Shown: positions 7,677-15,549 of the stretch, piece by piece | How positions within the stretch are numbered: position 1 is the first letter of the stretch | How the letters are laid out: every line of letters starts with the position of its first letter | Assembly: GCA_030442055.1 (NCBI GenBank) | Contig: JAUJEB010000007.1 | Span: 1-64,000 of the forward strand | Length of the DNA: 64,000 bases | Reading direction: 5' to 3' | From: Agaribacillus aureus | GTDB taxonomy: Bacteria > Bacteroidota > Bacteroidia > Cytophagales > Cyclobacteriaceae | The notes under the pieces: model-generated | Database searches by the model: none | What the model was told of the DNA's origin: nothing | Seen by the model: the letters and a program-made list of their open reading frames with translations, nothing else | Made by a program: the position numbers and the translations under genes

Positions 7677-8143
7677 GCCGGTCTGTGATCCATATACCCG
7701 CCGGTAAGCATAGAGCAATAATCATCCTGGGTGATAATCAAATGGTCTTCAAGTGGAAGCTGAAGCGCCTTTCCCGATAACATAAGCTCTTTGGTAAGCT
7801 GTATGTCCGCAGCGCTTGGTTCCAGTGTTCCTGACGGGTGGTTATGCGCCAGTATAATTCTGTGTGCCCGGCGCTTTAAGGCAATAGAAAAAACGACTTT
7901 AGGATCAACATAGGTTCCTGACATACCGCCTTTGGCAATATGCGCTATGGACATTAGCCTCATTTGTCGGTCGAGCAGCAGGGCTTTGCATTCTTCTATC
8001 AGGGCGATTTGTCCCATATCCCAGCTTTCCCGCAAAATTTTATAGGCTTTATCAGCATCGTTTACATTTGGGCGGTCTGCCGCCTTTACCCTGTTGCGGT
8101 AAACAAGCCGGACTTCTTCAAATTCTGATGTGAGCGGTTTCAT
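7673..8143 (-). CDS. RadC-like JAB/MPN domain protein
   Basis: 156 residues. The JAMM-type metal site is intact: H100-x-H102-P-S-G, S110 and D113 (HNHPSGTLEPSAAD). This short RadC form is typical of mobile elements, especially in Bacteroidota, where its biochemical role is still unclear despite the old DNA-repair name. Its ATG overlaps the ArdC-like gene stop by one base (TAATG), so translation is coupled. Confidence 0.9.
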   Translation of the reverse strand: MKPLTSEFEEVRLVYRNRVKAADRPNVNDADKAYKILRESWDMGQIALIEECKALLLDRQMRLMSIAHIAKGGMSGTYVDPKVVFSIALKRRAHRIILAHNHPSGTLEPSAADIQLTKELMLSGKALQLPLEDHLIITQDDYCSMLTGGYMDHRPA

Positions 8144-9075
8144 TAGGCGATCTCCAATTTGGGGTGGGTTTTGGTTATTTCATTGAGATATTCGACGGCT
8201 TTGGCGGCCTGGGCTGAGGCTTTAAAGATGTGAGTTTTGTCTTCCTTAAGGGCTTGCAGCCAGCTTTTGATATAAATGGCGTGGTTCTTTGGCAGGGTTT
8301 GAGTGATGCGGTGCCTTGCGGCTAAAAAAGCCCCGCCAAGCTCGGCTATCAGCTCTTCAAAAGCATAGTCCTCCGTCTTTATTCTTTCGGTTATGCCTGG
8401 GCGGTCTAGTCTTTTTTCTGCGCCTGTCCAATGGGTCAGCTCATGGAACAGGACTGAATAGTAATTTTCAGTAGCGCTTGTTTCCGGTGTATCCAGAAAC
8501 ATAGAGGTTTCCGGCATATTGATGTAATCCTCGATTTTGTCATAGTAGGCTTCGCTTTCTCCGGTTCGAATATCTGCCCCTGTTGCCGCGCAGAATTGAT
8601 CAATGAGTTTGATGCGTTGCACCTTGTCCGTTTTGGGGACATTATCATTTTTGTCATCCTCGTATCCGTCTACCTGGTTGGCGTTGAATACTGTGAAAAG
8701 GCGCAGCATTGGGATTTTGATTTCTTCCGGCTCTCCGCTTTCGTTTTCTTCGGATTTAAGCAGTGTTTTGTAAAAAATAACGCGGCTGCCTTTTTCTCCT
8801 TTGCGAACCTGTGCGCCGTTATCTTTCCATTGCTTGAAGGTTGCCCACTGGTTAGATGTAAATTTGCCTGATTGCTGGTTAAACCACAGGGCCAGAATAT
8901 TAACGCCCTGGTAATGGTTACCTGTAGTGGGGTTTTCCGGTAGTCCTTGTGCGGCCAGTTGCGAAAAAGGTGGTTGGTAATCATCCAAGTCAACATGATC
9001 CAGCAGGCTAATGATCTTGTCCGTTACCTCCTGGTGAATATCCGGGCTGGATGTTTTTGCTTTTCTGTTGGTCAT
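8143..9075 (-). CDS. ArdC-like antirestriction/ssDNA-binding metalloprotease
   Basis: 310 residues. The N-terminal DUF1738-type ssDNA-binding region covers about 10-130 (YQGVNILALWF, QVRKGEKGSRVIFYK). The C-terminal zincin domain has HELTH at 211-215 and the acidic helix FEELIAELGGAFL at 239-251. ArdC proteins travel with conjugative plasmids and are thought to protect incoming single-stranded DNA against host restriction. It lies between the ssb-like and radC-like genes in one operon. A terminator-like hairpin just upstream (9086-9117) may reduce read-through from ssb. Confidence 0.9.
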   Translation of the reverse strand: MTNRKAKTSSPDIHQEVTDKIISLLDHVDLDDYQPPFSQLAAQGLPENPTTGNHYQGVNILALWFNQQSGKFTSNQWATFKQWKDNGAQVRKGEKGSRVIFYKTLLKSEENESGEPEEIKIPMLRLFTVFNANQVDGYEDDKNDNVPKTDKVQRIKLIDQFCAATGADIRTGESEAYYDKIEDYINMPETSMFLDTPETSATENYYSVLFHELTHWTGAEKRLDRPGITERIKTEDYAFEELIAELGGAFLAARHRITQTLPKNHAIYIKSWLQALKEDKTHIFKASAQAAKAVEYLNEITKTHPKLEIA

Positions 9076-9085
9076 TATTTTCTCC

Positions 9086-9117
9086 TGAAAAAAAGGGGGA
9101 AGCCGCCGGGCTTCCCC
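9086..9117 (-). terminator. Terminator or attenuator between ssb-like and ardC-like genes
   Basis: On the minus strand GGGGAAGCC pairs with GGCTTCCCC across a four-base loop and is followed by CTTTTTTT. It is a textbook intrinsic terminator placed 17 bases after the ssb-like stop, so ardC is probably transcribed by read-through or from its own promoter. Confidence 0.7.
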
Positions 9118-9134
9118 GAAAGGGATATTGATGG

Positions 9135-9593
9135 CTAGGAAGCGATAGCGGGTGCTGGGTCTTCCTGATTGCTAGAGGTTGTCATTGCACCGGCATGGGC
9201 GTTAGCCTTTGCTTTTTTCAGAACAACCTTGTAGGCAAAGATGGTGGAGGCCGTTTGCTTGTAGCCTTCGGGGGTGTCGAATGATTTCGTAACATCTTCA
9301 CCTTTCAGATATACCCAGTCCCCTTTTTTGAGAGTTTTGGCCGTTTCAAAAGCATCCGTAAGATTGCTGTTAACAAGGGCATTGAAATAACTGGTTCTGG
9401 TTTTTACCTCACCTTCGGAGGTTTCATATTCCTTATTTGAAGCAAACCGTATCTTGGCGTATTTCCCGTCCGATATAACCTCAGCATCTTTTGTAAGATG
9501 TCCTGTTTTCATGGAGATATTGGTATCGGCAAAGAGGTCTTTGCTCGTATCATTTGTTGGAGTGCTTTTAGTTTTTGGTTTGGTTTTTGACAT
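9135..9593 (-). CDS. Single-stranded DNA-binding (OB-fold) protein
   Basis: 152 residues. The middle (about 25-130) has the SSB-type pattern MKTGHLTKDAEVI, FNALVNSN, LKKGDWVYLKGE, consistent with an OB fold. The first 25 residues are lysine/threonine-rich and the tail is alanine-rich, without the DDDIPF-type tip of chromosomal SSB. Expected to coat single strands during transfer or replication of the element. The AAGGAAA ribosome site supports the start. Confidence 0.8.
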   Translation of the reverse strand: MSKTKPKTKSTPTNDTSKDLFADTNISMKTGHLTKDAEVISDGKYAKIRFASNKEYETSEGEVKTRTSYFNALVNSNLTDAFETAKTLKKGDWVYLKGEDVTKSFDTPEGYKQTASTIFAYKVVLKKAKANAHAGAMTTSSNQEDPAPAIAS

Positions 9594-9689
9594 GGTTTTT
9601 CCTTTCTTGTCAGTTGGTGAGCAATCCCTTTTGCAAGGGTGATTTCATGGCGGAAACGCCATAAAAATTTTGGTTAGAACCGGCAATGC

Positions 9690-10052
9690 CTAATGCGTTG
9701 TAGGGTTAAGCGGTTCCCGTTTTTCTGAGGTGTCTGGAATTGTGTTTTCGATGCTATGCGCTGCCATCGATATCAGCTGGACGATGGTGGGTTTGCGACC
9801 CTTCAAAAGATGATCTAAAATCTTGTCAGCATAGAGATCCAGGGCTTTGTGCCAGTCAACGAAAATCTCTCCTGATAAATCCTCTATTGTATCGAAAACC
9901 TTTGTGGCCTCAGCACAAATTGTATAGATGATATCGTCACCGTTCTCATCTTTGGCGGCATGATCAAGCCAAGTGATTTGTTCTGAGATTTTTGAAAGAC
10001 GTGCTGAAATTTTTGCAGCAATTTCGTACCCATAGTAAAAACAGTTATGCAT
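9690..10052 (-). CDS. Hypothetical protein, first gene of the replication/transfer series
   Basis: 120 residues, mainly helical (AAKISARLSKISEQITWLDHAA), no family recognised. It has a GGAAAGGAAA ribosome site. A LexA-type box lies 60 bases upstream (10112-10126), so this gene and possibly those after it may respond to DNA damage. 96 bases separate it from the ssb-like gene; that gap contains a 6-bp stem palindrome at 9647-9662. Confidence 0.6.
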   Translation of the reverse strand: MHNCFYYGYEIAAKISARLSKISEQITWLDHAAKDENGDDIIYTICAEATKVFDTIEDLSGEIFVDWHKALDLYADKILDHLLKGRKPTIVQLISMAAHSIENTIPDTSEKREPLNPTTH

Positions 10053-10111
10053 TTTGTGGTTTCCTTTCCGGTTGGTTGTGAATGCCAGGAATTAGGCCCT
10101 GACATTAAAAA

Positions 10112-10126
10112 GAACAAATGGAGAAC
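10112..10126 (-). promoter_or_regulatory. LexA-type SOS box GAAC-N7-GAAC
   Basis: GAAC, AAATGGA, GAAC: an exact match to the alphaproteobacterial LexA operator form. It stands in the promoter region of the minus-strand operon that begins at 10052. The flanking ACAAATG repeats (AGAACAAATGGAGAACAAATG) also match the extended form seen in that class. A second box lies at 255-269. Confidence 0.6.
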
Positions 10127-10250
10127 AAATGAGAAGCGAACGTATTAAGGGAGGAGGTTGATGCCGTCAATGGAAAAGAATATTTACCTGCAATGGTGTG
10201 CGCAAAAAGTACAAACGCACAATTCCGTTTATTAAAGGAGAGCGGTAGAT

Positions 10251-10481
10251 TTAATCTAATCCCTTGAAAAACTCCGATGGAGTGATCCCGTGAATGTTTA
10301 AAATCCTGAACAGGGACGAAAGCTTAAGATTTTGTCCTTTTTCCAGCCTAAAATATTGGCGCGCATCAAGATCGTTCTCGATGGCGAAATGCTGGTAGCT
10401 TCTATAACCGGCTTTTATTCTGAGCGTTTTTATCCTGCTGGCAATTTCTTCAATGCGTATTTTATCCTTTGGCGCATTCAT
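10251..10481 (-). CDS. Small helix-turn-helix regulator, paralogue 1
   Basis: 76 residues from the ATG at 10481, which has GAGGTG directly before it. The HTH runs through IASRIKTLRIKAGYRSYQHFAIENDLDARQYFRLEKGQNLKLSSLFRIL, the type common as element regulators in Bacteroidota. It is about 75 percent identical by eye to the protein at 10926-11156. Palindromes TGGC-N6-GCCA lie just upstream at 10517-10532 and 10561-10576 and are the natural operators. Confidence 0.85.
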   Translation of the reverse strand: MNAPKDKIRIEEIASRIKTLRIKAGYRSYQHFAIENDLDARQYFRLEKGQNLKLSSLFRILNIHGITPSEFFKGLD

Positions 10482-10516
10482 CACCTCAAAAAAACAACAC
10501 ATATTTTTTAAAAAAT

Positions 10517-10576
10517 ATGGCATGCATGCCATGTCAAAAGCGTTTAATTTCTATCTTTGTGTGGCACGAACGCCAC
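10517..10576. promoter_or_regulatory. Twin operator with promoter, module 1
   Basis: A perfect 16-bp palindrome ATGGCATGCATGCCAT (10517-10532) and a related one, GTGGCACGAACGCCAC (10561-10576), start 44 bp apart. Between them a Bacteroidota -7 box TATCTTTG (10552-10559) points right and ends one base before the second operator. On the other strand TTGACA (10537 to 10532) abuts the first palindrome and could drive the regulator gene. The layout predicts autorepression and control of the rightward gene. Confidence 0.75.
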
Positions 10577-10690
10577 ATGCTGGTTCTCTATTTTTAGAAA
10601 AGATAAAGCTGATGCTTTATAATACGGAAATATTGATATGCAGGATGGCGTAGTGCGGATTTCGAATTTGTTCATTAAAACTTTAAACCC

Positions 10691-10897
10691 ATGTTTCAAT
10701 TAAAAATCCCCATTGCCAACGAACAGGAATTAGAGGCTTATCGAAAAGCATTCATGAGCTTGCTCAGTCAGATTGAAGTTGAAAAATGTGATAGGTCGCT
10801 CATTGAGAATCTTAAATCCGTATATAAATTTCTTGGACATCTGAACAACGATAGCCTGGTATCGTCTCACCCGGAGCCTCTACCCCAGGGGGAATAA
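10691..10897 (+). CDS. Small hypothetical protein under module 1 promoter
   Basis: 68 residues, helical (IANEQELEAYRKAFMSLLSQIEVEK). The final residues (VSSHPEPLPQGE) look like low-complexity read-out. It begins 132 bases after the TATCTTTG promoter controlled by the twin operators, so it is the probable target of the neighbouring regulator. No family recognised. Confidence 0.5.
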   Translation: MFQLKIPIANEQELEAYRKAFMSLLSQIEVEKCDRSLIENLKSVYKFLGHLNNDSLVSSHPEPLPQGE

Positions 10898-10925
10898 TAA
10901 AAACTTTAAAGACGGGCAGGGAGGT

Positions 10926-11156
10926 CTAGTCAAGCGTTTTAAAAAATTCCGACAAGCTTACGCCGTGAATGTTCAATATCCTGAACAGGGATGAAAGCTT
11001 AAGGTTTTGTCCTTTTTCCACTCTGAAATACTGGCGCGGATCAAGCTCGTTTTCAATGGCAAAACGCTGGTAGCTTTTATAACCGGCATCAATTCTGAGC
11101 TTTTTAATGCGGTCGGCAATGGCGTTAATACGCTTGTTATCGTCTTGTGGCTTCAT
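10926..11156 (-). CDS. Small helix-turn-helix regulator, paralogue 2
   Basis: 76 residues from the ATG at 11156. The HTH region (IADRIKKLRIDAGYKSYQRFAIENELDPRQYFRVEKGQNLKLSSLFRILNIHG) is nearly the same as in paralogue 1, including the terminal SEFFKTLD. The upstream segment, with its twin palindromes and promoter, is duplicated too, so the whole regulator-operator unit has been copied. Differences fall mainly in the N-terminal half. Confidence 0.85.
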   Translation of the reverse strand: MKPQDDNKRINAIADRIKKLRIDAGYKSYQRFAIENELDPRQYFRVEKGQNLKLSSLFRILNIHGVSLSEFFKTLD

Positions 11157-11191
11157 CAAGCCAAAGGAACAACACAGATTTCTTAAAAAAT

Positions 11192-11251
11192 ATGGCATCC
11201 ATGCCACATATCCAAAAGCAAATGCTTATATTTGTATGGCATCTATGCCAT
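11192..11251. promoter_or_regulatory. Twin operator with promoter, module 2
   Basis: ATGGCATCCATGCCAC (11192-11207) and ATGGCATCTATGCCAT (11236-11251) again start 44 bp apart. The -7 box TATATTTG (11227-11234) lies one base before the second palindrome, exactly as in module 1. The rightward promoter leads to the secreted-protein gene at 11483. Confidence 0.75.
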
Positions 11252-11482
11252 ATGACAGTCATTTTAATTCATTATTGTCCTGTGGACGGCTGTATGAAAA
11301 TATCATTGCGCATATAAGTAAAAGCGCATATTTCATGCATAAAAATACATGGATGTTGACAAATAACATTGTTTCACCATGGATCGGATAAGATTCATTA
11401 AAATTTTAAGATTATGGAATCGGTTTCTTGCTGCCCCCTAACCAAAAGTGGTATAAATATCCTGAAACTAAAGGATTATCTG

Positions 11483-12001
11483 ATGAAAAAGGCAGGTTTA
11501 TTCACCACGGCGGCGTTGGCCGGCTTATTCGCATTTGCTGTGAACGATAATGCTAATGCGCAGCAAATAGCGGCCAACACAAAGCCTGTCGTGAACACAA
11601 ACAGCTACAGTGTTGGCGTTATGGATTTGCGCGACAAAGACCTTAAAGCCGTTGATGCCATTGCCGCTAGAGCATCGATAGGAAGTATTATCGTTTACTA
11701 TATGGGCGATGATGTAAATCTTATGAACAAAGTCCGCGAAGGCGCAAGCCAGGCTAAAGATGCCGGCGCTCCTGTGAAGGGCATGATCCTGGCAAAGCCC
11801 GACATGTCATTTGAAGGTGGAAAAGATAGCTTTTTAATCATGCTCGATGGTATACCGGTAAACAAACAAGCAGACGCAAGTATTTATCCAATTGGTACGC
11901 CAAGAAAACTAATAGAGTGGGCAGTTGAAACGTTTGGTGAAGAAATTGGCATTACGTCAGTAGCCGATAAAAAAGATGGGTTAACCCCTGAAATACCTTA
12001 A
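11483..12001 (+). CDS. Secreted hypothetical protein
   Basis: 172 residues from the ATG at 11483; the upstream extension to 11414 lacks signal-like sequence. A signal peptide (MKKAGLFTTAALAGLFAFA, cleavage near NANA-QQ) indicates export. The mature part has an alpha/beta look (GVMDLRDKDLKAVDAIAARA, SIIVYYMGDD) and no cysteine. Its promoter belongs to operator module 2. It converges with the gene at 11998, sharing four bases at the stops. Family unknown. Confidence 0.65.
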   Translation: MKKAGLFTTAALAGLFAFAVNDNANAQQIAANTKPVVNTNSYSVGVMDLRDKDLKAVDAIAARASIGSIIVYYMGDDVNLMNKVREGASQAKDAGAPVKGMILAKPDMSFEGGKDSFLIMLDGIPVNKQADASIYPIGTPRKLIEWAVETFGEEIGITSVADKKDGLTPEIP

Positions 12002-12900
12002 ATCACAGGCGCAATAGCGGGCGTCACCTTTGCTATAGGGTCGCTACTAAAGGCTTCTTCACCAATAGATGCATCATTAAACTTCATTTTTATACTTCCA
12101 GTATCAAAAGCTTCTTCAGAAAGAATGTCTTTGGCGACAGATGTTGCCACAGCTGTTTTGAAGCGCTCTATGCGTGTTTCCTGCATATCTTCTATCTCTT
12201 GAAGGACTTTAGGGTCTTCCGGGTTCTCAGAAAATTGATCTTGTAAATCTTTAGCATCGGCTCTTTTCTGTCGATATTCGTGCTCCTTAGCCCTTAATTC
12301 TTCGAAGTGGTCATTAAGGCCCTGCATACCGTTTTCTTTAACGTAGTCTTCAGTAAGCCCCGCTTGATGGATTAGAAGGATATGTTCCGGATTATCGTAA
12401 TCCAGTTCATTTCTCTTCATGAATTCTTTTAATTTATTGGTGGCTTTGATCTGGCTCCTGACTTCTTTCAATCCCTCTTCTATGTCATTTATAAGATCGA
12501 GAAGTATGCGGTCGTAAGCATCACGGTCTTTTTTCTTTTTGGCTTTAGGATCGTCAGGGTCGCTAAAATTTTCGCCTTCTGCTGCGTTTGTTTTGATAAT
12601 AAGCCCATCCGCCTTGCCCTTAAGCATCAGGCCGTGTTTATTGCCTTCATCATGCACCCGCGATTCACGCTCTTGCTTGCGCGCTTCTTTCTCAGAATCA
12701 GACTTTTCTTCGTCAGACATTGTGGCCCCCGCTTTAATTTTCTGCTTTCCATTGTAAGTCAGGGACTCTAAAGGCGGGGTTATTTTTTCATAAAACTTGT
12801 CTAAAATTGTATTTATTTGGTCAGAGGCAATTGGGATACCACATAGCTTTGGCTGAATTGCATGAAATTCATGGATTTTGCCCCCAATAACAGAGTGCAT
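11998..12900 (-). CDS. Charged, helical hypothetical protein
   Basis: Up to 300 residues, rich in Lys, Glu and Asp, with long helices (ERESRVHDEGNKHG, FKTAVATSVAKDILSEE) and no cysteine-based or catalytic motif. Two starts are possible: 12900, giving a different N-terminal part that includes KLCGIPIASDQ, or 12720 (MSDEEKSDSEK). The TPAIAPVI tail is unusual. Unknown role; it sits at the end of the conserved element genes. Confidence 0.6.
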   Translation of the reverse strand: MHSVIGGKIHEFHAIQPKLCGIPIASDQINTILDKFYEKITPPLESLTYNGKQKIKAGATMSDEEKSDSEKEARKQERESRVHDEGNKHGLMLKGKADGLIIKTNAAEGENFSDPDDPKAKKKKDRDAYDRILLDLINDIEEGLKEVRSQIKATNKLKEFMKRNELDYDNPEHILLIHQAGLTEDYVKENGMQGLNDHFEELRAKEHEYRQKRADAKDLQDQFSENPEDPKVLQEIEDMQETRIERFKTAVATSVAKDILSEEAFDTGSIKMKFNDASIGEEAFSSDPIAKVTPAIAPVI

Positions 12901-12999
12901 TATGCGGTCTGGGTTGCTTTACCCAGCAATTTTGGAAGAGATACTAAATTTTATTCTGTTTTTAATTTAGCCTATGTAACAATTTTTTTCAAAATACCG

Positions 13000-13028
13000 T
13001 TGACATTGTATAGGTATACTTGTACACT
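13000..13028 (+). promoter_or_regulatory. Sigma70-like promoter of the toxin-antitoxin pair
   Basis: TTGACA (13000-13005), 17 bases, TACACT (13023-13028). The expected transcript start is at about 13035, on the ATG of the toxin gene, so the message may be leaderless. The segment also holds TATACTTG and TACACTTG, each one base from the Bacteroidota TAnnTTTG box, so it may be read by either type of sigma factor. Confidence 0.55.
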
Positions 13029-13034
13029 TGTAGT

Positions 13035-13460
13035 ATGGAAGAGCAAGAATTACCAGAACCAGAGTATATAATATACGAAGGAAAATCGTATCAAATTGAG
13101 TGGTATTACTCTGAAAAGGGGAAAAGCCAGCCTTTTGAATATTATAAGAAGCTGGATGCAGCAGATAGAAAAAAAGCTCTTAAGCTTTTTCAAATGTTAG
13201 CCGAAATCGGCCAAATACGTAATGAAGAAAAGTTTAGGAATGAAGGCGATAAAATTTATGCCTTCAAACCTCAACCTCATAGGTTTTTGTGTTTCTTTTT
13301 TACAGGCTCAAAAGTAATTGTAACAAATGCTTTTGTGAAAAAACAGCAAAAGTTACCAAAGGCTGAGAAAGAAAGGGCTTTAAGACTTAAGATTGACTAT
13401 GAAAATCGCAATAAGAAAGGAACCTATTATGAAGAAGACGAAAAAAATGACGACGTTTGA
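13035..13460 (+). CDS. HigB/RelE-type toxin (Gp49-like)
   Basis: 141 residues from the ATG at 13035. The pattern YQIEWYYSEKGKSQPFEYYKKL, ALKLFQMLAEIGQI and IYAFKPQPHRFLCFFFTGSKVIVTNAFVKKQQKLP matches the phage Gp49/HigB branch of RelE-fold mRNA interferases. The Arg-Phe and terminal Lys-rich residues fit the substrate-binding face. The toxin precedes its antitoxin, the HigBA order, and overlaps it by 32 bases. The tail from residue 120 is unusually acidic. Confidence 0.85.
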   Translation: MEEQELPEPEYIIYEGKSYQIEWYYSEKGKSQPFEYYKKLDAADRKKALKLFQMLAEIGQIRNEEKFRNEGDKIYAFKPQPHRFLCFFFTGSKVIVTNAFVKKQQKLPKAEKERALRLKIDYENRNKKGTYYEEDEKNDDV

Positions 13461-13767
13461 GCGCGAAATGCAGGACTCAAAATTTAAAGAGGCATATGAT
13501 AAGGAATTTAGAGAATTTGCTTTATCTGAGCTAATGTTAGCATTGATGGAAGACGATAAAAAAAGTGTTCGGAAGCTTGCGGAAATGGCGGGACTATCAC
13601 CCACAGCCATACAGGATCTTAGATCGGGGAAAGCAAAGGACGTAAAATTTAAAAATTTCATCAGTATTATTGAAGCTATGGGGTATGGCATTGAGCTTGT
13701 GAAGGGTAAAAAACGTATTCCTATTCACTCATCTATGTCCAATCAGATAGATTTTTCTTTGCTATAA
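13429..13767 (+). CDS. HigA-type antitoxin (XRE helix-turn-helix)
   Basis: 112 residues from the ATG at 13429, which has AAAGGA before it; an earlier in-frame start at 13393 is less likely. The HTH is SVRKLAEMAGLSPTAIQDLRSGKAKDVKFKNFISIIEAMG. It should bind the toxin and repress the pair. Neighbour evidence is strong: overlap with the toxin gene and shared promoter. Confidence 0.87.
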   Translation: MKKTKKMTTFEREMQDSKFKEAYDKEFREFALSELMLALMEDDKKSVRKLAEMAGLSPTAIQDLRSGKAKDVKFKNFISIIEAMGYGIELVKGKKRIPIHSSMSNQIDFSLL

Positions 13768-13811
13768 CCAAGTAGGAGGTGCTGAGCACTGGTCAGGGCT
13801 TTGTTGTCATT

Positions 13812-15272
13812 TTAGTGGAGCAATGACTGATCATCAGCTTCGATCTTTTCAAGAATACTTAAAGATCGACGACTTGAAATTTCTTTACGGTAGATTTTTT
13901 TCATTTCTTCTTCGAGGTGATCAGGATGAACTTGCTGTTTTTTACCGTTGCAGAAAAGGCGTATCCAGCCTCCCTCAATCTCCGTTTGGGCCATCAAAAC
14001 ATTAGGATAACCTTGTCCTATCAAATTCAGGCATGCTTGCCGGGCTTTTTCATGGTTCCATTTACTTTCTTTATTAAAATGAACGACAAGAGTATCCTGG
14101 CTTAACTCAATGAGTCGGCCCATAGCTTCATATTTATTATATTTTGTAAAATCCTTCTTTATTACCGAAAAGTATTCACAAGTAAAACCTACCATCCCCA
14201 GGACATCATGAATTATTCGCCTGCAATTCAATTGGAACTTGGCCTTATTCTTATAGGGCGAGCCTTTGTCGCGGCAACCATCGAATAAATCAAAATCCAT
14301 TATTCTTGAAATGCTTGGTTTGCCCCTTATGCGTGCCATAACCATCGAAAAGGGGTGCGGATCGCTTGTGGATTTTTTACCCAGGGTAGCGAGTTTATTA
14401 TTTTCATAGTATTTTAGAAACTCTTCTTGAAAAGATGGACTGCTATTGTTCTTACAGATGGGAAGGTCAATTATGGTTACTTTTATACACGTGGCAATTT
14501 GTTTCATGTGAACAGCCATCAGAGATGAAAAATCTCTTTGAGCGTGGCTAAAAATATCATGTTCATCAACAAAGTTGACAATAAAAATGGTATCGTTGCC
14601 TTTAAATCTTTCCATTACATCATGGAGTGTGATGTGTTTCTTTGTGACGATATCAAAGCTAAGGTCAGGGATATGATAGGTTTGAAGACCAGGATGTTTT
14701 GGGTAAAAGGGGGCTTTGGAATTGAATTTCCTGATATGCTCAGAATAAGCTAATACGCTGTCAACATCAGGGTAAAAGAGATATCTAAGCACTTTATATC
14801 TACTTGAGGGTACAAATTCATCCCGAACGGGCAGGTCGACTCTAAGTTCCTCAACAATTTTAGGATCGGAGCATTTCTTATTGATCCATGTTTTATCGAG
14901 AAATATGCAGTCTTTTTTGTTAACCTTCTTGACCTTCTCGACCTCAAATCTCTCATTACAGCCCAAGGCACTTCCGGTATTTCCGCCTTTGATTTCATAA
15001 TAGCCTGTGCAATAAATAGCGGCTTTGCCTTTTTTTCTCTTTCTTAGGTATCCTTTCAGCACAAAGCCATCTTTGAGCTCCATACTGTCATTTGGTTGTT
15101 CGAAGCAGGCAGTAAACCATGAATCATCCAGTTTTAGATTTCGCGGTTGGGTGGTCGTTAACCCGTCCTTTAAGATTAAGTCCAGATGCAATAGAAATTC
15201 GGCCTGCAATTTAGCCGGTAGTTTTTCAATCCGTTGTAATATGTCTTTGGTGATATTGATCTGAAAGCACAT
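13812..15272 (-). CDS. Large hypothetical protein, right part of element
   Basis: 486 residues with no family I recognise. The N-terminal 35 residues (ITKDILQRIEKLPAKLQAEFLLHLDLIL) are helical. The central part contains TIFIVNFVDEHDIFSHAQRD and HMKQIATCIKVTIIDLPIC, which look like two beta-strand-helix units; the C-terminal part has GYPNVLMAQTEIEGGWIRLFCNGKKQQVHP. No signal peptide or membrane segment. A CAGGTG ribosome site supports the start. It lies alone between the toxin-antitoxin pair and the defence-like island. Confidence 0.6.
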   Translation of the reverse strand: MCFQINITKDILQRIEKLPAKLQAEFLLHLDLILKDGLTTTQPRNLKLDDSWFTACFEQPNDSMELKDGFVLKGYLRKRKKGKAAIYCTGYYEIKGGNTGSALGCNERFEVEKVKKVNKKDCIFLDKTWINKKCSDPKIVEELRVDLPVRDEFVPSSRYKVLRYLFYPDVDSVLAYSEHIRKFNSKAPFYPKHPGLQTYHIPDLSFDIVTKKHITLHDVMERFKGNDTIFIVNFVDEHDIFSHAQRDFSSLMAVHMKQIATCIKVTIIDLPICKNNSSPSFQEEFLKYYENNKLATLGKKSTSDPHPFSMVMARIRGKPSISRIMDFDLFDGCRDKGSPYKNKAKFQLNCRRIIHDVLGMVGFTCEYFSVIKKDFTKYNKYEAMGRLIELSQDTLVVHFNKESKWNHEKARQACLNLIGQGYPNVLMAQTEIEGGWIRLFCNGKKQQVHPDHLEEEMKKIYRKEISSRRSLSILEKIEADDQSLLH

Positions 15273-15549
15273 GGATACACCTGTTGTTATGGTTGCTAAA
15301 GCCTATCAACCAATTCTTTATATTTAATTAATGAAAAAAACACCCTAATCCTGTTTCCAGGCGAAGGGCGCTTAAGTTTGGGGGATGTGTGTGGGTTTTT
15401 TATTATTGTTTTTTGGGGTTGACCTTATAAGTTTTTACGATGATCCGAATTTTGTCCACGGAAACAAGGAAGCGAATATATCATATGGACAAATAAAATG
15501 AACCCAAAACACCAATAGAAAGCTTTTTAAGCTATGATGTTTTAATTGA

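Noticed and set aside
9647-9662. Another TGGC-N6-GCCA palindrome upstream of the ssb-like gene
   Set aside because: It lacks the 44-bp partner and promoter geometry, and its sequence ATGGCG-GAAA-CGCCAT looks more like an RNA hairpin. Kept only as a possible weak operator.
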